This document shows positions 24,576 to 30,904 of a stretch of 54,525 bases of DNA, in pieces. The notes under the pieces are model-generated. The model saw nothing but the letters and a program-made list of their open reading frames with translations. It was not told the DNA's origin and ran no database searches. The first letter of the stretch is position 1. The number at the start of each line of letters is the position of its first letter. Source of the DNA: a virus; IMG/VR virus record IMGVR_UViG_3300009181_001959, positions 1 to 54,525 of that record. One strand, given 5' to 3'. The position numbers and the translations under genes are program-made.

Positions 24576-24826
24576 CTCAATACCACTACACGGCGTAGGG
24601 TTTCATCAACAACTTCGTTGCCCTCATCATCGAACTCTGTGTCGCCATCATCCTCTAGCATCTTGTCCATACGGTGATACTCACTGTAGACCACCGCGCC
24701 GTTATCCACACGGCTCAACTTGGGAGCCACTTCTGTGCGCCAGTGGTCGCCATAGTTATAGGCAAAGTGTACGTCTGACTCAGGGTTCATGTCCTGCAAC
24801 ATTTCTATCAGTTCTTTAACTTGCAT
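24572..24826 (-). CDS. Conserved small protein
   Basis: 84 aa. It starts QVKELIEMLQDMNPESDVHF, followed by AYNYGDHWRTEVAP and YHRMDKMLED. I recall similar small proteins from phages and bacteria; function unknown. The C-terminal part is acidic and then basic. Its stop lies inside the promoter of the following gene. Confidence 0.75.
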   Translation of the reverse strand: MQVKELIEMLQDMNPESDVHFAYNYGDHWRTEVAPKLSRVDNGAVVYSEYHRMDKMLEDDGDTEFDDEGNEVVDETLRRVVVLS

Positions 24827-24856
24827 CGCTCTCTCCTTTTGTTTAACTTAACTTAC

Positions 24857-24885
24857 AGTATAACATCACTCAACCAATTTGTCAA
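24857..24885 (-). promoter_or_regulatory. Early promoter TTGACA-17-TATACT
   Basis: -35 at 24880-24885 and -10 at 24857-24862, serving the 24572 gene. It overlaps the end of the 24882 gene. Confidence 0.85.
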
Positions 24886-25076
24886 CTGACATCTACTACC
24901 CATTGTAGGCAATTGTTGTAAAGATTGTACTCGGCTCTGAGGCTATCGCCGGGGAAGAACGGGTTGCTTACTATAGCATATGGAGCATCATCTGCATCCA
25001 TCTTGAAGCTGTGAACATCCACTTCCCACATGCCTAGGTCCTGTGCTATACCGCTGTCGATAAAGTGTACGTTCAT
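24882..25076 (-). CDS. Small hypothetical protein
   Basis: 64 aa, starting NVHFIDSGIAQDLGMWEVDV. It is acidic with NPFFPGDSLRAEYNLYNNC near the end. Coupled to the upstream gene by ATGA. Its stop TGA is part of the -35 box TTGACA of the next gene. Confidence 0.7.
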   Translation of the reverse strand: MNVHFIDSGIAQDLGMWEVDVHSFKMDADDAPYAIVSNPFFPGDSLRAEYNLYNNCLQWVVDVS

Positions 25077-25447
25077 ACCCAGCTCTCCACCACGGTAACA
25101 GGCTTCTTCAAGACTCGTTTCACAAAGTCTTCGGGCTCGTCATCACAGCGTACCAGCACGAATCCCATGCTCTCTACCAAGTCCACCTCGCAGACCTGTA
25201 GGTCAATGCCACCAGCTTCAAACGCCACATTCATCTTGCTCAGTGCATACTTGACGCCTGCTTGGAAGGCCTCGTACTCGTTTGCACCCGTTTCATCAAA
25301 GTCGAACTCTGTTTGCATAATGTGCGCAAACTCTTGTCCATCTGCTACAATGAACTTGTTGATCTTTTTCCAGTTGGATTGCTTCTCGCTGTCAAAGTGG
25401 TCACAGCATTCGTTGATATCAAATGAGGCAAAGTTATCGTAGTTCAT
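25073..25447 (-). CDS. Hypothetical early protein
   Basis: 124 aa, acidic. It starts NYDNFASFDINECCDHFDSE, with a middle helix EYEAFQAGVKYALSKMNVAF. Function unknown. It has no promoter of its own and is read from the one at 25763, after the 25457 gene. GGAGCAATT precedes the ATG. Confidence 0.7.
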   Translation of the reverse strand: MNYDNFASFDINECCDHFDSEKQSNWKKINKFIVADGQEFAHIMQTEFDFDETGANEYEAFQAGVKYALSKMNVAFEAGGIDLQVCEVDLVESMGFVLVRCDDEPEDFVKRVLKKPVTVVESWV

Positions 25448-25456
25448 AATTGCTCC

Positions 25457-25732
25457 TTAAGCGGCTTCTAACATGTTAGCGGGCACACGCCACATACCTG
25501 CTGGGGTACGCACCGTCACATACTTAATGGCAATCTTAGTGACATCGCCAACCATTGTCTGACCAGTCTTGCTGGATGTGAACTTGACCATTTGACCTGG
25601 CTTGATCGAGTTCTTTACGTCTTTAGTCAGTTGGGCTCTGTTCCACTTGACCGCATCAATCATGCTGGACAGCTCTACGTTGGTCCATGTGCCAAACATG
25701 ATTGCACTATTAACTTCTTGGATTGTTTTCAT
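25457..25732 (-). CDS. Small protein with SH3/KOW-like C-terminus
   Basis: 91 aa. The N-terminal half is a helix, NVELSSMIDAVKWNRAQLTK. The C-terminal half, IKPGQMVKFTSSKTGQTMVG then TPAGMWRVP, has the alternating pattern of a small beta-barrel. It may bind nucleic acid. First gene of a three-gene transcript from the 25763 promoter. Confidence 0.7.
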   Translation of the reverse strand: MKTIQEVNSAIMFGTWTNVELSSMIDAVKWNRAQLTKDVKNSIKPGQMVKFTSSKTGQTMVGDVTKIAIKYVTVRTPAGMWRVPANMLEAA

Positions 25733-25762
25733 CGCTCGCTCCTTTTGTTTAACTTAACCTAT

Positions 25763-25791
25763 AGTATAGCACCACTTGACCAAAATGTCAA
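25763..25791 (-). promoter_or_regulatory. Early promoter TTGACA-17-TATACT
   Basis: -35 at 25786-25791 and -10 at 25763-25768, then the common leader. Drives 25457, 25073 and 24882. Confidence 0.85.
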
Positions 25792-25797
25792 CCGATA

Positions 25798-26010
25798 TCA
25801 GCAGTCTGCGTCAAAGCTCTCCCACTCCTGAGCTTCGTCGGGTTGTCCATCATCCTCGTCAAGATCCTCGTCTTCGAGGATGTCGTTGCACTGCATCATG
25901 TCTGCCACTTCATCTTCGCTCATGTAGCTCAGTGCCATCTCTGCAACGGCTTGGGCACTGATGACACCATCCGCTATCATGTCCAACAGTCTAGTAGTTT
26001 GGGTTCGCAT
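25798..26010 (-). CDS. Small acidic protein
   Basis: 70 aa. The first half is a helix (TRLLDMIADGVISAQAVAEM). The second half is very acidic with ILEDEDLDEDDGQPDEAQEW, suggesting a DNA-mimic or chaperone-like partner protein. Own promoter at 26043. Confidence 0.7.
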   Translation of the reverse strand: MRTQTTRLLDMIADGVISAQAVAEMALSYMSEDEVADMMQCNDILEDEDLDEDDGQPDEAQEWESFDADC

Positions 26011-26042
26011 AAGGTTCGCTCCTTTTGTTTAACTTAACCTAT

Positions 26043-26071
26043 AGTATAGCGTCACTTCGTGGTATTGTCAA
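26043..26071 (-). promoter_or_regulatory. Early promoter TTGACA-17-TATACT
   Basis: -35 at 26066-26071 and -10 at 26043-26048, serving the 25798 gene. Confidence 0.85.
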
Positions 26072-26219
26072 CCGATTTCATTGCTTGAACACCCCACCAC
26101 ATGATGAGCAAGCCAAAGAACGCATACCATAAGATGGCGCTAATGGGAGCGGCATCATCGGCGCCCATGGCACTGGCAACTAAGAGGAATCCCAGTAACA
26201 GTCTCAACGACCCTTTCAT
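26052..26219 (-). CDS. Small two-helix membrane protein
   Basis: 55 aa from the ATG at 26219, which overlaps the stop of the 26216 gene as ATGA. The longer frame upstream is a shadow. Two hydrophobic segments are visible: LRLLLGFLLVASAMG (about 5-19) and ISAILWYAFFGLLIMWWGV (about 26-44). It is probably an inner-membrane protein. Its end overlaps the promoter of the next gene. Confidence 0.7.
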   Translation of the reverse strand: MKGSLRLLLGFLLVASAMGADDAAPISAILWYAFFGLLIMWWGVQAMKSVDNTTK

Positions 26220-26596
26220 ACAGTCTCCTTCACAACAAAGTAACGGTAGGGCAGGCCCAGGGTATAGCAAAGGTACTCGTCGTCCCCGTTGGTTTCTTCT
26301 GCTTCGTGGATCCAACGCATGGCCATCTCACGGTCCGTAGCACCCGAACGGAACAGGTCCTGCATACGCATCTCGAACTCATGCATGGCCACTTCTTCAG
26401 CGGCTTCGCGGTCCTTGTTCTCCCGATCAATGATCTTGGCAAGGTAGACGAACTCAGCTTCAAACCCTGCTTCAGTCCAGTCTGTGGTGTCGATACCGCG
26501 TGGGCGAACGCCGTAGGCATCCTTATACATATCCCAGAACTGGCAAGCATACTGCTCCAGGGTGCTCATCTCTTCCCAGCTTTTGAACTCTTCCAT
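26216..26596 (-). CDS. Conserved helical early protein
   Basis: 126 aa, almost entirely helical and acidic. It starts EEFKSWEEMSTLEQYACQFW and ends LGLPYRYFVVKETV. I recall similar phage proteins without known function. Own promoter at 26629; the membrane-protein gene follows in the same transcript. Confidence 0.72.
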   Translation of the reverse strand: MEEFKSWEEMSTLEQYACQFWDMYKDAYGVRPRGIDTTDWTEAGFEAEFVYLAKIIDRENKDREAAEEVAMHEFEMRMQDLFRSGATDREMAMRWIHEAEETNGDDEYLCYTLGLPYRYFVVKETV

Positions 26597-26628
26597 GTTG
26601 CGCTCCTTGTTTGCTAGTGTAAGTGTAT

Positions 26629-26657
26629 ATTATACAACCAAAACGCCAAACTGTCAA
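26629..26657 (-). promoter_or_regulatory. Early promoter TTGACA-17-TATAAT
   Basis: -35 at 26652-26657 and -10 at 26629-26634, upstream of the 26216 gene. The -35 overlaps the stop of the 26654 gene. Confidence 0.85.
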
Positions 26658-27103
26658 CCAATCATTTTGGCACGTAGCAGGTCGCCTAGGCGTGGCTGAT
26701 GCTCTCCTGGAACAACCACACCCTCCACGAACAGGTCCACTCGCTCGCTGTAGTAGCCGTTGCTCTCACCCAACCAACGCACATCCACATATCCCTTGCG
26801 GGTAGCGAACTTGTAGAAGGTGTAAGTGTAGCTTTCGTAGTGCTCTTCGTCTGGCTCAGTAGCACCCGACACTTCTTCAGCGATCAGGAGTGGCTCACCT
26901 ACCAAGTCCTCGAGGACACCTGTGATGTCGTTGATGCGTACAGTCTCACAGCAGTCTTGCATGTGAGCAAAGAGGAATCGCTCGCCTTGTGCTGTTTCGA
27001 ACAGCATCTCGTCGCTATCAACGGAACCTGTCACTTGCACAAAGGTCTTGCCCAGCATCTGTGCCATGCCCCGTTGTGTGTCTACTGTGTTTTCGTAATC
27101 CAT
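26654..27103 (-). CDS. Conserved hypothetical protein (DUF7448-like pattern)
   Basis: 149 aa from the ATG at 27103, preceded by CAGGAGCACACA. An in-frame ATG further up (27130) is almost at the transcription start. It contains LGKTFVQVTGSVDSDEMLF, then FLFAHMQDCCETVRINDITG and VDVRWLGESNGYYSERVDL. The WLGESNGYYSExV segment is characteristic of a small phage family I recall as a DUF; function unknown. Confidence 0.75.
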   Translation of the reverse strand: MDYENTVDTQRGMAQMLGKTFVQVTGSVDSDEMLFETAQGERFLFAHMQDCCETVRINDITGVLEDLVGEPLLIAEEVSGATEPDEEHYESYTYTFYKFATRKGYVDVRWLGESNGYYSERVDLFVEGVVVPGEHQPRLGDLLRAKMIG

Positions 27104-27136
27104 TGTGTGCTCCTGTGTGTTTGTGTCCATGTGTGT

Positions 27137-27165
27137 ATTATAGCAAGGTTCAACCAATTTGTCAA
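27137..27165 (-). promoter_or_regulatory. Early promoter TTGACA-17-TATAAT
   Basis: -35 at 27160-27165 and -10 at 27137-27142, for the 26654 gene. Confidence 0.85.
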
Positions 27166-27171
27166 CCAAAA

Positions 27172-27576
27172 TTAAATGTCCGCGCACTCAGCGTGAACAG
27201 CTTCAACATGCGCAGGGTCCAAACGCTCAAGCCCTGCAATAAATGGCGCACCCACATCCAAGCTCACATAGTTGTCTGTTTGCATGCCTTGTTCGCTGTA
27301 GCTTACATCCATAGCTTCTGCTTCAGAGAAGCCGATCGTTTGCAAGTATGCACGGAGCTCCTGCAGGAACAATTTGTCTGTGTAAATGAGACCGTCAACT
27401 TCAGTTTCCCAGCAATTGCATCCCAGCTCGTCCGTTGCAAAGTACACGCACAGCTCGCCAAAGTCTTTGTCTATGTTGCAGTACTGCAAGTCCATTTTGG
27501 TAACGTCTACTGCTGTAGCTGTGCGGCTCCAAAAGCCACGGCCGTTTGTGTTTAGTGTTGTTGATACTTTGATCAT
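27172..27576 (-). CDS. Hypothetical early protein
   Basis: 134 aa, acidic. It starts IKVSTTLNTNGRGFWSRTAT and has LYCNIDKDF-like and CNCWETEVDGLIYTDKLFL segments. Three cysteines in the middle could bind metal. Function unknown. Own promoter at 27606. Confidence 0.68.
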   Translation of the reverse strand: MIKVSTTLNTNGRGFWSRTATAVDVTKMDLQYCNIDKDFGELCVYFATDELGCNCWETEVDGLIYTDKLFLQELRAYLQTIGFSEAEAMDVSYSEQGMQTDNYVSLDVGAPFIAGLERLDPAHVEAVHAECADI

Positions 27577-27605
27577 TGTTCGCTCTTTGTACTGTTTAAA
27601 AACTT

Positions 27606-27634
27606 ATTATAGCACGGGTCAACCAAAATGTCAA
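27606..27634 (-). promoter_or_regulatory. Early promoter TTGACA-17-TATAAT
   Basis: -35 at 27629-27634 and -10 at 27606-27611, for the 27172 gene. Confidence 0.85.
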
Positions 27635-27870
27635 CCAAATGCTTTGTATAACCCTACTAGCCCTATGGCTAATGATATGATGTTGACCACTGCCTGTGGC
27701 TTGTTCTTGACCCTAAAGGCCCATGTGAGGAACAGGATTGTGCCCACAGCAAAGGTTATGATGTTGTAGGGATATACAGCTGGGCCTATGGCATTGAGCA
27801 CGTGGCCCGCTACAATGAAGCCTGCTCCGGACCACTGTAGGGATTCGTCTGTTTGGGATTGTGTTAACAT
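27631..27870 (-). CDS. Small membrane protein
   Basis: 79 aa with three hydrophobic stretches: AGFIVAGHVLNAIGPAV (about 16-32), NIITFAVGTILFLTWAF (about 36-52) and VVNIISLAIGLVGLYKA (about 61-77). The N-terminus is polar. Likely an inner-membrane protein expressed early. Function unknown. Confidence 0.7.
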   Translation of the reverse strand: MLTQSQTDESLQWSGAGFIVAGHVLNAIGPAVYPYNIITFAVGTILFLTWAFRVKNKPQAVVNIISLAIGLVGLYKAFG

Positions 27871-27895
27871 GTCTATTCGCTTTCTTAGTGTTTAC

Positions 27896-27924
27896 AGTAT
27901 AGCACCACTTGCTCGAAATGTCAA
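27896..27924 (-). promoter_or_regulatory. Early promoter TTGACA-17-TATACT
   Basis: -35 at 27919-27924 and -10 at 27896-27901, for the membrane-protein gene; it lies 30 nt past the tRNA. Confidence 0.85.
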
Positions 27925-27953
27925 CCAAAAAAGTGTTGCGTTTTCACAACAGT

Positions 27954-28031
27954 TGGTGGGCCCCCCGTGAGTCGAACACGGCACCAATGGATTATGAGTC
28001 CACTGCTCTAACCAACATGAGCTAGGGGCCC
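27954..28031 (-). tRNA. tRNA with CAT anticodon (elongator Met or Ile2)
   Basis: Cloverleaf read from the minus strand: acceptor GGGCCCC pairs perfectly with GGGGCCC, anticodon loop CTCATAA on a GTGGA/TCCAT stem, T-arm CCGTG-TTCGACT-CACGG, and an encoded ACCA end. The CAT anticodon could read Met, or AUA if modified to lysidine; the anticodon stem lacks the three G-C pairs of an initiator. It lies in the early array after the 28039 gene. Confidence 0.9.
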
Positions 28032-28038
28032 ATTGAGT

Positions 28039-28230
28039 TTAACTGAACTCTTTAATCAACTCGTATTCACCGTCTACGGTTTCTTCGTACACTGTGACGA
28101 TTGCACTCGTTTCCTTGTGCTCTTTCTCAGCTATGGCCAGTGCTTCTTTGCGACTAGCGGTAGTGAGGACTAGTTCTTGATGTCCTGCTCCGTCCTCAGA
28201 CCAGACTTCATATTGAACCCAATTACTCAT
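28039..28230 (-). CDS. Small hypothetical protein
   Basis: 63 aa. SNWVQYEVWSEDGAGHQELV starts a beta-strand pair, followed by a helix SRKEALAIAEKEHKE and a last strand. This beta-beta-alpha-beta plan is like the small phage proteins that add post-translational tags, but no function can be claimed. It is read through from 28715, with the tRNA gene downstream. Confidence 0.7.
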   Translation of the reverse strand: MSNWVQYEVWSEDGAGHQELVLTTASRKEALAIAEKEHKETSAIVTVYEETVDGEYELIKEFS

Positions 28231-28247
28231 TTCTGTTCTCGTAGTAT

Positions 28248-28266
28248 TGGGGGCATTGCGCCCCCA
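28248..28266. other. GC-rich intergenic hairpin
   Basis: TGGGGGC / GCCCCCA with a 5-nt loop in the 53-nt gap between the 28284 and 28039 genes. There is no U-tract after it on the minus strand, so it is more likely an RNA-stability or processing element than a terminator. Confidence 0.7.
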
Positions 28267-28283
28267 TGGTTGTCACGCCAGGA

Positions 28284-28655
28284 TTAGAACGGAGTGTCGT
28301 CATCCTCAGTAACTTTGGCCTTAGCCTTAACTGGCGCCTTAGCCTTGACTGGAGCCTTGGCAACTGCTTTCTTAGTTGCTGTGGGAGTTGACACTGGGTT
28401 AGTGCGGGGAGTATTGCGCTCCACGTACTCCACGATGGTGGCCTGTGCCGCAACGTCTTGGAACTCTTCTAGTGCCTTAAGGGCAATAGCTGCCTCCATC
28501 TTGCTTACGGGCTCGTCCAGCTCTGCCAAACGGATGTCTGTGTGTCCACCCTTTGTAAGTACTTTGATACGCATGATATCATTTGCAAAGCGAACCTTGT
28601 ACTCGCCCATGTGTTTAGAAATACCAACTACCTTGAAAAGTTTATCTGTAGCCAT
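28284..28655 (-). CDS. Protein with SSB-like acidic C-terminal tip
   Basis: 123 aa. Residues 1-85 form a compact domain (KLFKVVGISKHMGEYKVRFA near the start, then IMRIKVLTKGGHTDIRLAEL). A low-complexity linker rich in Lys, Ala, Pro and Val follows (about 90-115, with KAPVKAK repeats). The last six residues are DDDTPF, almost the bacterial SSB tip DDDIPF. Globular domain, flexible linker and acidic aromatic tip is the SSB layout. No OB fold can be proven by eye. Promoter at 28715. Confidence 0.72.
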   Translation of the reverse strand: MATDKLFKVVGISKHMGEYKVRFANDIMRIKVLTKGGHTDIRLAELDEPVSKMEAAIALKALEEFQDVAAQATIVEYVERNTPRTNPVSTPTATKKAVAKAPVKAKAPVKAKAKVTEDDDTPF

Positions 28656-28714
28656 TGTGTGTGCCTCTTTCTGTGTTTAAAAATAACGTTAGGAACATCC
28701 CAACGTATGCATTA

Positions 28715-28743
28715 ATTATACTACCGTTTTGGTTTGATGTCAA
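28715..28743 (-). promoter_or_regulatory. Early promoter TTGACA-17-TATAAT
   Basis: -35 at 28738-28743 and -10 at 28715-28720. Drives the 28284 and 28039 genes and probably the CAT tRNA. Confidence 0.85.
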
Positions 28744-28984
28744 CCGTTTTCTTACCTTTTTGAGCAACCTTCTTGGGCCGCTCAAACTCGCTTTGGACAT
28801 AATGAGCGATCAAACTTCGCTGGATCATTGTGACCAAATCGCCGTGATCTTCAGGGACCACAAACCTTACAGGGCATTCACCCCATGAGCTTGTCTTAAC
28901 GAATTGGTAATACCAACGACGATGCGCCTTGTTTGCCGGATTGAATATCGTCCAGGGCCTACCAAAAAGTTCCAAGCGACTCAT
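28721..28984 (-). CDS. Conserved small basic protein
   Basis: 87 aa, starting SRLELFGRPWTIFNPANKAH. It has a WYYQFVKTSSWGECPVRFVV core, then a C-terminal tail with about one-third Lys/Arg. Possible nucleic-acid binder. Coupled to the upstream gene by ATGA. Its end overlaps the 28715 promoter. Confidence 0.7.
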   Translation of the reverse strand: MSRLELFGRPWTIFNPANKAHRRWYYQFVKTSSWGECPVRFVVPEDHGDLVTMIQRSLIAHYVQSEFERPKKVAQKGKKTVDIKPKR

Positions 28985-29112
28985 TTCCTATTCAGGACCC
29001 ACTGTCTGATCACAGCCTCCAATGGTTGCCAGACATACTCGGGACCTTTGGGCCGCACTCGTTCCTTCTGTTTGGTATCGAACTCTTGATTCTTTTGTTT
29101 ATTTGTTTTCAT
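28981..29112 (-). CDS. Very small basic protein
   Basis: 43 aa from the ATG at 29112, which overlaps the end of the 29099 gene by 14 nt. It starts MKTNKQKNQEFDTKQKERVR and ends VWQPLEAVIRQWVLNRK. The ATGA coupling to the next gene supports it. Function unknown. Confidence 0.6.
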   Translation of the reverse strand: MKTNKQKNQEFDTKQKERVRPKGPEYVWQPLEAVIRQWVLNRK

Positions 29113-29686
29113 CTTCTTCTTCCGCCTCTTCGGCTTCATATTCGGCCATCGTTTCCGATATGCCAAACATCTCATCAAGTTCAGAAGGAATTTCTTCTGC
29201 TACTTGTTCAGATGTCATGTTACCGAGTTCGTAATAGGCATCATGCCCATCTTCGTATATGCCAGCAAAGGCCATACCTGGCTCGTAGTAATAAAGGCGC
29301 ACTGAGAAACCCAATGCTTCAAACTTGTCCATGGCCGTAGTAGGCGGAGCCCACGCACTGTCAAAACTCATCGTGATCTTGTTGGGTGTCTCCTGATGGG
29401 GTTCGTTATAGTCATCACCACCCACATCCCACTTGGTACCCCACTCGTTCACACAATAGTCATACCAGTTGCCATAGCCGTGGATTTCAATGTTACGGGC
29501 AGTGTCCTCTTCCAACTTCCTCTGCTCGTCACCGTCACCAACCCTGCCTGCCACAATATGCAGGCTCTCTGGCACTGGAGCAAACTCATTCAACAGTTTA
29601 CCATCTGCAAAGGCTTTCCTAGCCCGCTCAATCATTGCTGGGTCTTCGTGATGAAGTTCCAATGTGTTATTGCACCAATTAGGCAT
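29099..29686 (-). CDS. DUF1281 (Api92/YubB-like ferredoxin-fold) protein
   Basis: 195 aa. The opening MPNWCNNTLELHHEDP and the NWYDYCVNEWGTKWDV segment (about 83-98) are diagnostic of the DUF1281 family, found on plasmids and phages. An SFDSAWAPP segment follows and the last 20 residues are strongly acidic. Function unknown. It follows the 29696 gene by 9 nt and is read from the promoter at 29989. Confidence 0.85.
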   Translation of the reverse strand: MPNWCNNTLELHHEDPAMIERARKAFADGKLLNEFAPVPESLHIVAGRVGDGDEQRKLEEDTARNIEIHGYGNWYDYCVNEWGTKWDVGGDDYNEPHQETPNKITMSFDSAWAPPTTAMDKFEALGFSVRLYYYEPGMAFAGIYEDGHDAYYELGNMTSEQVAEEIPSELDEMFGISETMAEYEAEEAEEEDENK

Positions 29687-29695
29687 AAGGGCTCC

Positions 29696-29959
29696 TTAGT
29701 TGAATTCGTAAAAGGTTACTGAAGAATCAATGCTCTGCAACTCCTGTGCCGCACGGGTCAGCATCTTGTAGCGAGCTTGAACTTGACTGCGTGGCAGCTC
29801 ACCATCGCATGTGAGGTTCTCTGGGCTAAGGTCACTGTCAATGCTGTCTGCAATCTTTTGACGATCCGTTGCACTCAACAGGCTCAGTGGCTTATTCCCA
29901 AACAGTTTGCCCCAACTGTTCTTTTTTTCTACATACTGCTCTATTGTGCTTATGTTCAT
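29696..29959 (-). CDS. Small hypothetical protein
   Basis: 87 aa, helical, starting NISTIEQYVEKKNSWGKLFG. It has a polar middle with LLSATDRQKIADSIDSDLS. Function unknown. First gene after the 29989 promoter. Confidence 0.68.
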   Translation of the reverse strand: MNISTIEQYVEKKNSWGKLFGNKPLSLLSATDRQKIADSIDSDLSPENLTCDGELPRSQVQARYKMLTRAAQELQSIDSSVTFYEFN

Positions 29960-29988
29960 CTCTGCTCCTTTTGTTTAACTTAACCTAT

Positions 29989-30017
29989 AGTATAGCGTCA
30001 CTCAACCAAAATGTCAA
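29989..30017 (-). promoter_or_regulatory. Early promoter TTGACA-17-TATACT
   Basis: -35 at 30012-30017 and -10 at 29989-29994. Drives 29696, 29099, 28981 and 28721. Confidence 0.85.
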
Positions 30018-30020
30018 CCG

Positions 30021-30245
30021 TTATGCGTAGAAGTCTGTTGTAAATTTGCAACGGTCATAGATCACTTCGCGCACTGCGGTGTCGTTGATCTCACCATATT
30101 GATCTCGCTTTTGATCACCGATGAATCGCATAATGCTCATGGTCTGTTTCCAGTTGAGGCCTGCGGCTTGGGCCAGTGCCACTACCTTCTCGGCTACCAC
30201 TTCACCTTGGTCGGTGAACATGCCAAAGTCGTTTACATCGTTCAT
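30021..30245 (-). CDS. Small hypothetical protein
   Basis: 74 aa, starting NDVNDFGMFTDQGEVVAEKV and continuing with a helical LAQAAGLNWKQTMSIMRFIG. Function unknown. Overlaps the upstream gene by ATGA. Confidence 0.68.
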   Translation of the reverse strand: MNDVNDFGMFTDQGEVVAEKVVALAQAAGLNWKQTMSIMRFIGDQKRDQYGEINDTAVREVIYDRCKFTTDFYA

Positions 30246-30505
30246 GCTTGCTCCTTAAAGTAAATTGCCTTAGTGCGACCACCTTCTTCAACGTATGCAA
30301 TATTGTCTTGCCATTTTACGTTGGGGTGTGCAAGGATCTTCTTAGCAATGATCCTAACACTGCGCTCGTTGACAGCATCCGTTACATCATAGCCTGGACC
30401 GTGATTCGTAGCCCCGTCAGCAGTGTATGAATACTTACCTAAGCACCCGCACATACAACCGCGCTTGCCACTGTAAGTCTTTACAATTTTAGTGATGTCT
30501 AACAT
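30242..30505 (-). CDS. Small Cys-containing conserved protein
   Basis: 87 aa. CMCGCLGKYSYTADGA (about 17-32) carries three cysteines close together. A helix and a beta pair, DNIAYVEEGGRTKAIYF, close the protein. I recall the pattern from marine phages; function unknown. Promoter at 30535. Confidence 0.7.
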   Translation of the reverse strand: MLDITKIVKTYSGKRGCMCGCLGKYSYTADGATNHGPGYDVTDAVNERSVRIIAKKILAHPNVKWQDNIAYVEEGGRTKAIYFKEQA

Positions 30506-30534
30506 GTCTGCTCCTTTTGTTTAACTTAGCCTAT

Positions 30535-30563
30535 AGTATAGCACCACTCAACCAAACTGTCAA
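30535..30563 (-). promoter_or_regulatory. Early promoter TTGACA-17-TATACT
   Basis: -35 at 30558-30563 and -10 at 30535-30540, driving 30242 and 30021. Confidence 0.85.
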
Positions 30564-30757
30564 CCTTCAATCCAACAATCCCTGGCTGACTGTGTGGTTA
30601 TTTCTTGCCCGCCTATGTAGTCACCATCAAACCCGTTGATGTTCTCCAGGGTCAGCCGATCCCCATCAATGCGGACAATCTTGCCTGATTGCTCAATGTC
30701 AGACTTGAAGCTGACCCAGTCCCCAACCTGCACTCGCTTGCCTTCTACTGTTGCCAT
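30560..30757 (-). CDS. Small beta-barrel (KOW/SH3-like) protein
   Basis: 65 aa. KRVQVGDWVSFKSDIEQSGK then IVRIDGDRLTLENI has the strand pattern of a KOW or SH3-like barrel. It could bind RNA or protein. Promoter at 30787. Confidence 0.7.
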   Translation of the reverse strand: MATVEGKRVQVGDWVSFKSDIEQSGKIVRIDGDRLTLENINGFDGDYIGGQEITTQSARDCWIEG

Positions 30758-30786
30758 CGCTCTCTCCGTTTGTTAACTTAGCCTAT

Positions 30787-30815
30787 AGTATAGCACCAGT
30801 CCTTCGATGTGTCAA
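30787..30815 (-). promoter_or_regulatory. Early promoter TTGACA-17-TATACT
   Basis: -35 at 30810-30815 and -10 at 30787-30792, for the 30560 gene. It lies directly past the terminator of the AAA+ gene. Confidence 0.85.
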
Positions 30816-30817
30816 CC

Positions 30818-30846
30818 AAAAAAAAGCCCGGGGAGCGAATCCGGGC
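30818..30846 (-). terminator. Strong intrinsic terminator after the AAA+ gene
   Basis: GCCCGG / CCGGGC stem with a 9-nt loop, followed on the minus strand by eight T residues. Together with the next hairpin it forms a double terminator. Confidence 0.88.
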
Positions 30847-30849
30847 CCC

Positions 30850-30870
30850 AAAAACCCTACTAGGGTTTTT
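30850..30870. terminator. Second hairpin of the double terminator
   Basis: AAAAACCC / GGGTTTTT stem with a 5-nt loop, symmetric, so it could stop transcription in both directions. An 11-bp direct repeat GGGAGCGAATC flanks this region (30831 and 30892). Confidence 0.8.
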
Positions 30871-30904
30871 AGACTTGAGGTCTAGTCTTCTGGGAGCGAA
30901 TCAG

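Noticed and set aside
24448-24819. Plus-strand frames within the leftward array (also 25065-25442, 26699-27175, 26989-27555, 27386-27769, 31983-32390)
   Set aside because: They are shadows of leftward genes that have their own promoters and Shine-Dalgarno sites; the plus-strand proteins have low-complexity, Cys/Leu/Ser-rich composition.
28248-28266. GC-rich hairpin as a terminator
   Set aside because: No U-tract follows on the transcribed strand, so it is listed only as a hairpin.
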